Of a DNA stretch of 64,000 bases, positions 52,445 to 61,800 are shown in pieces; position 1 is the first letter of the stretch; each line of letters opens with the position of its first letter. Source of the stretch: Clusia tigrina (Eukaryota; Arthropoda; Insecta; Diptera; Clusiidae). The stretch lies in the NCBI GenBank assembly GCA_920105625.2, contig OV050032.1, forward strand, positions 88,582,542 through 88,646,541, given 5' to 3'. The translations under genes were made by a program, and so were the position numbers. The notes beneath the pieces were generated by a model. It saw nothing but the letters and a program-made list of their open reading frames with translations. It was not told the origin of the DNA and ran no database searches.

Positions 52445-55400
52445 ACACGGTACGTCCTACACCTATCAAAGTTTGCAACATACAAATGCTTGTAACTTTT
52501 TACTGGAGCGTCATAAAACCTTGAAATTGTGTAACAATAAAGTACTCGAGCCTCTTGTCAATTTAATCTATCGCTAAAGCTATGCTACCCTTGAGTCGTT
52601 GTAACAATAAAGTACTCGAGCCTCTTGTCAATTTAAGCAATCGCTCAAAGCTATGCTACCCTTGAGTCCCAAATCAAACACTGATAAAACTTCAAATGGC
52701 CCTAACTGCTATACGGTACGTACTACACCTATCAAAGTTTGCAACATACAAATGCTTGTAACTTTTTACTGGAGCGTCATAAAACCTTGAAATTTTGTAA
52801 CAATAAAGTACTCGAGCCTCTTGTCAATTTAAGTTATCGCTCAAAGCTATGCTACCCTTGAGTCCCAAGTCAAACACTGATAAAACTTCAAATGGCCCTA
52901 ACTTGTATACGGTACGTCCTACACCTATCAAAGTTTGCAACATACAAATGCTTGTAACTTTTTACTGGAGCGTCATAAAACCTTGAAATTTTGTGACAAT
53001 AAAGTACTCGAGCCTCTTGTCAATTTAAGCTATCGCTCACAGCTATGCTACCCTTGAGTCCCAAATCAAACACTGATAAAACTTCCAATGGCCCTAACTT
53101 CTATACGGTACGTCCTACACCTATCAAAGTTTGCAACATACAAATGCTTGTAACTTTTTACTGGAGCGTCATAAAACCTTGAAATTTTGTAACAATAAAG
53201 TACTCGAGCCTCTTGTCAATTTAAGCTATCGCTCAAAGCTATGCTACCCTTGAGTCCCAAATCAAACACTGATAAAACTTCAAATGGCCCTAACTTCTAT
53301 ACGGTACGTCCTACACCTATCAAAGTTTGCAACATACAAATGCTTGTAACTTTTTACCGGTGCGTCATAAAACCTTGAAATTTTGTAACAATAAAGTACT
53401 CGAGCCTCTTGTCAATTTAAGCTATCGCTCAAAGCTATGCTACCCTTGAGTCCCAAATCAAACACTGATAAAACTTCAAATGGCCCTAAATTCTACCCGG
53501 TACGTCCTACACCTATCAAAGTTTGCAACATACAAATGCTTGTAACTTTTTACTGGAGCGTCATAAATCCTTGAAATTTTGTAACAATAAAGTACTCAAG
53601 CCTCTTGTCAATTTAAGCTATCGCTCAAAGCTATGCTACCCTTGAGTCCCAAATCAAACACTGATAAAACTTCAAATGGCCCTAACTTCTATACGGTACG
53701 TCCTACACCTATCAAACTTTGCAACATACAAATGCTTGTAACTTTTTACTGGAGCGTCATAAAACCTTGAAATTTTGTAACAATAAAGTACTCGAGCCTC
53801 TTGTCAATTTAAGCTATCGCTCAAAGCTATGCTACCGTTGAGTCCCAAATCAAACACTGATAAAACTTCAAATTGCCCTAACTTCTATACGGTACGTCCT
53901 ACACCTATCAAAGTTTGCAACATACAAATGCTTGTAACTTTTTACTGGAGCGTCATAAAACCTTGAAGTTTTGTAACAATAAAGTACTCGAGCCTCTTGT
54001 CAATTTAAGCTATCGCTAAAGCTATGCTACCCTTGAGTCGTTGTAACAATAAAGTACTCGAGCTTCTTGTCAATTTAAGCAATCGCTCAAAGCTATGCTA
54101 CCCTTGAGTCCCAAATCAAACACTGATAAAACTTCAAATGGCCCTAACTTCTATACGGTACGTCCTACACCTATCAAAGTTTGCAACATACAAATGCTTG
54201 AAACTTTTTACTGGAGCGTCATAAAACCTTGAAATTTTGTAACAATAAAGTACTCGAGCCTCTTGTCAATTTAAGCTATCGCTCAAAGCTATGTTACCCT
54301 TGAGTCCCAAATCAAACACTGATAAAACTTCAAATGGCCCTAAATTCTACACGGTACGTCCTACACCTATCAAAGTTTGCAACATACAAATGCTTGTAAC
54401 TTTTTACTGGAGCGTCATAAATCCTTGAAATTTTGTAACAATAAAGTACTCAAGCCTCTTGTCAATTTAAGCTATCGCTCAAAGCTATGCTACCCTTGAG
54501 TCCCAAATCAAACACTGATAAAACTTCAAATGGCCCTAACTCCTATACGGTACGTCCTACACGTATCAGTGTTTGCAACATACAAATGCTTGTAACTTTT
54601 TACTGCAGCGTCATAAAACCTTGAAATTTTGTGACAATAAAGTACTCGAGCCTCTTGTCAATTTAAGCTATCGCTCAAAGCTATCCTACCGTTGAGTCCC
54701 AAATCAAACACTGATAAAACTTCAAATGGCCCTAACTTCTATACGGTACGTCCTACACCTATCAAAGTTTGCAACATACAAATGCTTGTAACTTTTTACT
54801 GGAGAGTCATAAAACCTTGAAATTTTGTAACAATATAGTACTCGAGCCTCTTGTCAATTTAAGCTATCGCTAAAGCTATGCTACCCTTGAGTCGTTGTAA
54901 CAATAAAGTACTCGAGCCTCTTGTCAATTTAAGCAATCGCTCAAAACTATGCTAACCTTGAGTCCCAAATCAAACACTGATAAAACTTCAAATGGCCCTA
55001 ACTTCTATACGGTACGTCCTACACCTATCAAAGTTTGCAACATACAAATGCTTGTAACTATTTACTGGAGCGTCATAAAACCTTGAAATTTTGTAACAAT
55101 AAAGTACTCGAGCCTCTTGTCAATTTAAGCTATCGCTAAAAGCTATGCTACCCTTGAGTCCCAAATCAAACACTGATAAAACTTCAAATGGCCTTAACTT
55201 CTATACGGTACGTCCTACACCTATCAAAGTTTGCAACATACAAATGCTTGTAACTTCTTACTGGAGCGTCATAAAACCTTGAAATTGTGTAACAATAAAG
55301 TAGTCCAGCCTCTTGTCAATTTAAGCTATCGCTAAAGCTATGCTACCCTTGAGTCGTTGTAACAATAAAGTACTCGAGCCTTTTGTCAATTTAAGCAATC

Positions 55401-57374
55401 GCTCAAAGCTATGCTACCCTTGAGTCCCAAATCAAACACTGATAAAACTTCAAATAACCCTAACTTCTATACGGTACGTCCTACACCTATCAAAGTTTGC
55501 AACATACAAATGCTTGTAACTTTTTACTGGAGCGTCATAAAACCTTGAAATTTTGTAACAATAAAGTACTCGAGCCTCTTGTCAATTTAAGCTATCGCTA
55601 AAGCTATGCTACCCTTGAGGCTTTGTAACAATAAAGTACTCGAGCCTCTTGTCAATTTAAGCAATCGCTCAAAGCTATGCTACCCTTGAGTCCCAAATCA
55701 AACACTGATAAAACTTCAAATAACCCTAACTTCTATACGGTACGTCCTACACCTATCAAAGTTTGCAACATACAAATGCTTGTAACTTTTTACTGGAGCG
55801 TCATAAAACCTTGAAATTTTGTAACAATAAAGTACTTGAGTCTCTTGTCAATTTAAGCTATCGCTCAAAGCTATGCTACCCTTGAGTCCCAAATCAAACA
55901 CTGATAAAACTTCAAATGGCCCTAACTTCTATACGGTACGTCCTACACCTATCAAAGTTTGCAACATACAAATGCTTGTAACTTTTTACTGGAGCGTCAT
56001 AAAACCTTGAAATTTTGTAACAATAAAGTACTCGAGCCTCTTGTCAATTTAAGCTATCGCTCAAAGCTATGCTACCCTTGAGTCCCAAATCAAACACTGA
56101 TAAAACTTCAAATGGCCCTAAATTCTACACGGTACGTCCTACACCTATCAAAGTTTGCAACATACAATTGCTTGTAACTTTTTACTGGAGCGTCATAAAT
56201 TCTTGAAATTTTGTAATAATAAAGTACTCGAGCCTCTTGTCAATTTAAGCTATCGCTCTAAGCTATGCTACCCTTGAGTCCCAAATCAAACACTGATAAA
56301 ACTTCAAATGGCCCTAAATTCTACACGGTACGTCCTACACCTATCAAAGTTTGCAACATACAAATGCTTGTAACTTTTTACTGGAGCGTCATAAATCCTT
56401 GAAATTTTGTAACAATAAAGTACTCAAGCCTCTTGTCAATTTAAGCTATCGCTCAAAGCTATGCTACCCTTGAGTTCCAAATCAAACACTGATAAAACTT
56501 CAAATGGCCCTAACTCCTATACGGTACGTCCTACACCTATCAAAGTTTGCAACATACAAATGCTTGTAACTTTTTACTGGAGCGTCATAAAACCTTGAAA
56601 TTTTGTAACAATAAAGTACTCGAGCCTCTTGTCAATTTAAGCTCTCGCTAAAGCTATGCTACCCTTGAGTCGTTGTAACAATAAAGTACTCGAGCCTCTT
56701 GTCAATTTAAGCAATCGCTCAAAACTATGCCAACCTTGAGTCCCAAATCAAACACTGATAAAACTTCAAATGGCCTTAACTTCTATACGGTACGTCCTAC
56801 ACCTATCAAAGTTTGCAACATACAAATGCTTGTAACTTTTTACTGGAGCGTCATAAAACCTTGAAATTGTGTAACAATAAAGTAGTCCAGCCTCTTGTCA
56901 ATTTAAGCTATCGCTAAAGCTATGCTACCCTTGAGTCGTTGTAACAATAAAGTACTCGAGCCTTTTGTCAATTTAAGCAATCGCTCAAAGCTATGCTACC
57001 CTTGAGTCCCAAATCAAACACTGATAAAACTTCAAATAACCCTAACTTCTATACGGTACGTCCTATACCTATCAAAGTTTGCAACATACAAATGCTTGTA
57101 ACTTTTTACTGGAGCGTCATAAAACCTTGAAATTTTGTAACAATAAAGTACTCGAGCCTCTTGTCAATTTAAGCTATCGCTAAAGCTATGCTACCCTTGA
57201 CTCTTTGTAACAATAAAGTACTCGAGCCTCTTGTCAATTTAAGCAATCGCTCAAAGCTATGCTACCCTTGAGTCCCAAATCAAACACTGATAAAACTTCA
57301 AATGGCCGTAACTTCTATACGGTAAGTCCTACACCTATCAAAGATTGCAACATACAAATGCTTGTAACTTTTTA
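52445..57374 (+). repeat. ~5-kb segmental block, copy 1
   Basis: Repeated at 58875-64000. Offset 6430: TTACCGGTGCG (53357 and 59787), TTGAAGTTTTG (53964 and 60394), GTATCAGTG (54563 and 60993), TACTGCAGCG (54601 and 61031) and TAGTCCAGCC (55301 and 61731). The offset becomes 6626 after about 56.75 kb (TAGTCC 56883 and 63509; AAAGATTGC 57341 and 63967). Composite junctions: 52598, 54040, 54894, 55356, 55620 (GAGGCTTTG), 56672, 56938 and 57204 (GACTCTTTG). The variant CAAATAACCCTAAC near 55450, 55720 and 57035 breaks the usual GGCC site. 54.4-55.4 kb is related to 31.4-32.8 kb. Confidence 0.92.
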
Positions 57375-58874
57375 CTGGAGCGTCATAAAACCTTGAAATT
57401 TTGTGACAATAAAGTACTCGAGCCTCTTGTCAATTTAAGCTATCGCTCAAAGCTATGCTACCGTTGAGTCCCAAATCAAACACTGATAAAACTTCAAATG
57501 GCCCTAACTTCTATACGGTACGTCCTACACCTATCAAAGTTTGCAACATACAAATACTTGTAACTTTTTACTGGAGCGTCATAAAACCTTGAAATTTTGT
57601 AACAATAAAGTACTCGAGCCTCTTGTCAATTTAAGCTATCGCTCAAAGCTATGCTACCCTTGAGTCCCAAATCAAACACTGATAAAACTTCAAATGGCCC
57701 TAAATTCTATACGGTACGTCCTACACCTATCAAAGTTTGCAACATACAAATGCTTGTAACTTTTTACTGGAGCGTCATAAAACCTTGAACATTTGTAACA
57801 ATAAAGTACTCAAGCCTCTTGTCAATTTAAGCTATCGCTCAAAGCTATGCTACCCTTGAGTCCCAAATCAAACACTGATAAAACTTCAAATGGCCCTAAC
57901 TTCTATACGGTACGTCCTACACCTATCAAAGTTTGCAACATACAAATGCTTGTAACTTTTTACTGGAGCGTCATAAAACCTTGAAATTTTGTAACAATAA
58001 AGTACTCGAGCCTCTTGTCAATTTAAGCTATTGCTCAAAGCTATGCTACCTTTGAGTCCCAAATCAAACACTGATAAAACTTCAAATGGCCCTAACTTCT
58101 ATACGCTACGTCCTACCCTATCAAAGTTTGCAGCATACAAATGCTTGTAACTTTTTACTGGAGCGTCATAAAATCTTGAAATTTTGTAACAATAAAGTGC
58201 TCGAGCCTCTTGCCAATTTAATCTATCGCTCAAAGCTATGCTACCCTTGAGTCCCAAATCAAACACTGATAAAACTTCAAATGGCCCTAACATCTATACG
58301 GTACGTCCTACACCTATCCAAGTTTGCAACATACAAATGCTTGTAACTTTTTACTGGAGCGTCATAAAACCTTGAAATTATGTAACAATAAAGTACTCGA
58401 GCCTCTTGTCAATTTAAGCTGTCGCTCAAAGCTATGCTACCCTTGAGTCTGAAATCAAAAACTTCAAATGGCCCTAACGTCAATACGGTACGTCCTACAC
58501 CTATCAAAGTTTGCAACATACAAATGCTTGTAACTTTTTACTGGAGCGTCATAAGACCTTGAAATTTTGTTACAATAAAGTACTCGAGCCTCTTGTCAAT
58601 TTAAGCTATCGCTCAAAGCTATGCTACCCTTGAGTCCCAAATCAAACACTGATAATACTTCAAATTGCCCTAACTTCTATACGGTACGTCCTACACCTAT
58701 CAAAGTTTACAACATACAAATGCTTGTAACTTTTTACTGGAGCGTCATAAAACCTTAAAATTTTGTAACAATAAAGAACTCGAGCCTCTTGTCAATTTAA
58801 GCTATCGCACAAAGCTATGCTGCCCTTGAGTCCCAAATCAAACACTGATAAAACTTCAAATGGCCCTAACTTCT
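57375..58874 (+). repeat. Divergent simple-monomer spacer between duplicated blocks
   Basis: About seven and a half simple monomers with many private changes: TTGAACATTTG near 57786, CTACCTTTGAG near 58047, TACGCTACG and a 1-bp deletion (CCTACCCTATC) near 58105-58118, AAATTATGTAAC near 58376, CTGTCGCTC near 58419, GAGTCTGAAATC followed by a 9-bp deletion near 58447-58460, AACGTCAATACGG near 58477, GATAATACTTC near 58652, and ATGCTGCCC near 58818. No composite is present. The reverse open frame at 58099-58293 is caused by CTTGCCAAT (T69C) and the local deletion. This looks like an older part of the array that escaped recent homogenisation. Confidence 0.86.
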
Positions 58875-61800
58875 ACACGGTACGTCCTACACCTATCAAA
58901 GTTTGCAACATACAAATGCTTGTAACTTTTTACTGGAGCGTCATAAAACCTTGAAATTGTGTAACAATAAAGTACTCGAGCCTCTTGTCAATTTAATCTA
59001 TCGCTAAAGCTATGCTACCCTTGAGTCGTTGTAACAATAAAGTACTCGAGCCTCTTGTCAATTTAAGCAATCGCTCAAAGCTATGCTACCCTTGAGTCCC
59101 AAATCAAACACTGATAAAACTTCAAATGGCCCTAACTGCTATACGGTACGTACTACACCTATCAAAGTTTGCAACATACAAATGCTTGTAACTTTTTACT
59201 GGAGCGTCATAAAACCTTGAAATTTTGTAACAATAAAGTACTCGAGCCTCTTGTCAATTTAAGTTATCGCTCAAAGCTATGCTACCCTTGAGTCCCAAGT
59301 CAAACACTGATAAAACTTCAAATGGCCCTAACTTGTATACGGTACGTCCTACACCTATCAAAGTTTGCAACATACAAATGCTTGTAACTTTTTACTGGAG
59401 CGTCATAAAACCTTGAAATTTTGTGACAATAAAGTACTCGAGCCTCTTGTCAATTTAAGCTATCGCTCACAGCTATGCTACCCTTGAGTCCCAAATCAAA
59501 CACTGATAAAACTTCCAATGGCCCTAACTTCTATACGGTACGTCCTACACCTATCAAAGTTTGCAACATACAAATGCTTGTAACTTTTTACTGGAGCGTC
59601 ATAAAACCTTGAAATTTTGTAACAATAAAGTACTCGAGCCTCTTGTCAATTTAAGCTATCGCTCAAAGCTATGCTACCCTTGAGTCCCAAATCAAACACT
59701 GATAAAACTTCAAATGGCCCTAACTTCTATACGGTACGTCCTACACCTATCAAAGTTTGCAACATACAAATGCTTGTAACTTTTTACCGGTGCGTCATAA
59801 AACCTTGAAATTTTGTAACAATAAAGTACTCGAGCCTCTTGTCAATTTAAGCTATCGCTCAAAGCTATGCTACCCTTGAGTCCCAAATCAAACACTGATA
59901 AAACTTCAAATGGCCCTAAATTCTACCCGGTACGTCCTACACCTATCAAAGTTTGCAACATACAAATGCTTGTAACTTTTTACTGGAGCGTCATAAATCC
60001 TTGAAATTTTGTAACAATAAAGTACTCAAGCCTCTTGTCAATTTAAGCTATCGCTCAAAGCTATGCTACCCTTGAGTCCCAAATCAAACACTGATAAAAC
60101 TTCAAATGGCCCTAACTTCTATACGGTACGTCCTACACCTATCAAACTTTGCAACATACAAATGCTTGTAACTTTTTACTGGAGCGTCATAAAACCTTGA
60201 AATTTTGTGACAATAAAGTACTCGAGCCTCTTGTCAATTTAAGCTATCGCTCAAAGCTATGCTACCGTTGAGTCCCAAATCAAACACTGATAAAACTTCA
60301 AATTGCCCTAACTTCTATACGGTACGTCCTACACCTATCAAAGTTTGCAACATACAAATGCTTGTAACTTTTTACTGGAGCGTCATAAAACCTTGAAGTT
60401 TTGTAACAATAAAGTACTCGAGCCTCTTGTCAATTTAAGCTATCGCTAAAGCTATGCTAACCTTGAGTCTTTGTAACAATAAAGTACTCGAGCCTCTTGT
60501 CAATTTAAGCTATCGCTCAAAGCTATGCTACCCTTGAGTCCCAAATCAAACACTGATAAAACTTCAAATGGCCCTAACTTCTATACGGTACGTCCTACAC
60601 CTATCAAAGTTTGCAACATACAAATGCTTGAAACTTTTTACTGGAGCGTCATAAAACCTTGAAATTTTGTAACAATAAAGTACTCGAGCCTCTTGTCAAT
60701 TTAAGCTATCGCTCAAAGCTATGTTACCCTTGAGTCCCAAATCAAACACTGATAAAACTTCAAATGGCCCTAAATTCTACACGGTACGTCCTACACCTAT
60801 CAAAGTTTGCAACATACAAATGCTTGTAACTTTTTACTGGAGCGTCATAAATCCTTGAAATTTTGTAACAATAAAGTACTCAAGCCTCTTGTCAATTTAA
60901 GCTATCGCTCAAAGCTATGCTACCCTTGAGTCCCAAATCAAACACTGATAAAACTTCAAATGGCCCTAACTCCTATACGGTACGTCCTACACGTATCAGT
61001 GTTTGCAACATACAAATGCTTGTAACTTTTTACTGCAGCGTCATAAAACCTTGAAATTTTGTGACAATAAAGTACTCGAGCCTCTTGTCAATTTAAGCTA
61101 TCGCTCAAAGCTATCCTACCGTTGAGTCCCAAATCAAACACTGATAAAACTTCAAATGGCCCTAACTTCTATACGGTACGTCCTACACCTATCAAAGTTT
61201 GCAACATACAAATGCTTGTAACTTTTTACTGGAGAGTCATAAAACCTTGAAATTTTGTAACAATATAGTACTCGAGCCTCTTGTCAATTTAAGCTATCGC
61301 TAAAGCTATGCTACCCTTGAGTCGTTGTAACAATAAAGTACTCGAGCCTCTTGTCAATTTAAGCAATCGCTCAAAACTATGCTAACCTTGAGTCCCAAAT
61401 CAAATACTGATAAAACTTCAAATGGCCCTAACTTCTATACGGTACGTCCTACACCTATCAAAGTTTGCAACATACAAATGCTTGTAACTATTTACTGGAG
61501 CGTCATAAAACCTTGAAATTTTGTAACAATAAAGTACTCGAGCCTCTTGTCAATTTAAGCTATCGCTAAAAGCTATGCTACCCTTGAGTCCCAAATCAAA
61601 CACTGATAAAACTACAAATGGCCTTAACTTCTATACGGTACGTCCTACACCTATCAAAGTTTGCAACATACAAATGCTTGTAACTTCTTACTGGAGCGTC
61701 ATAAAACCTTGAAATTGTGTAACAATAAAGTAGTCCAGCCTCTTGTCAATTTAAGCTATCGCTAAAGCTATGCTACCCTTGAGTCGTTGTAACAATAAAG

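Noticed and set aside
58099..58293. 64-codon open frame on the - strand
   Set aside because: Same reverse frame as 19517-19702, extended by a 1-bp deletion in the divergent spacer. No sign of a real protein.
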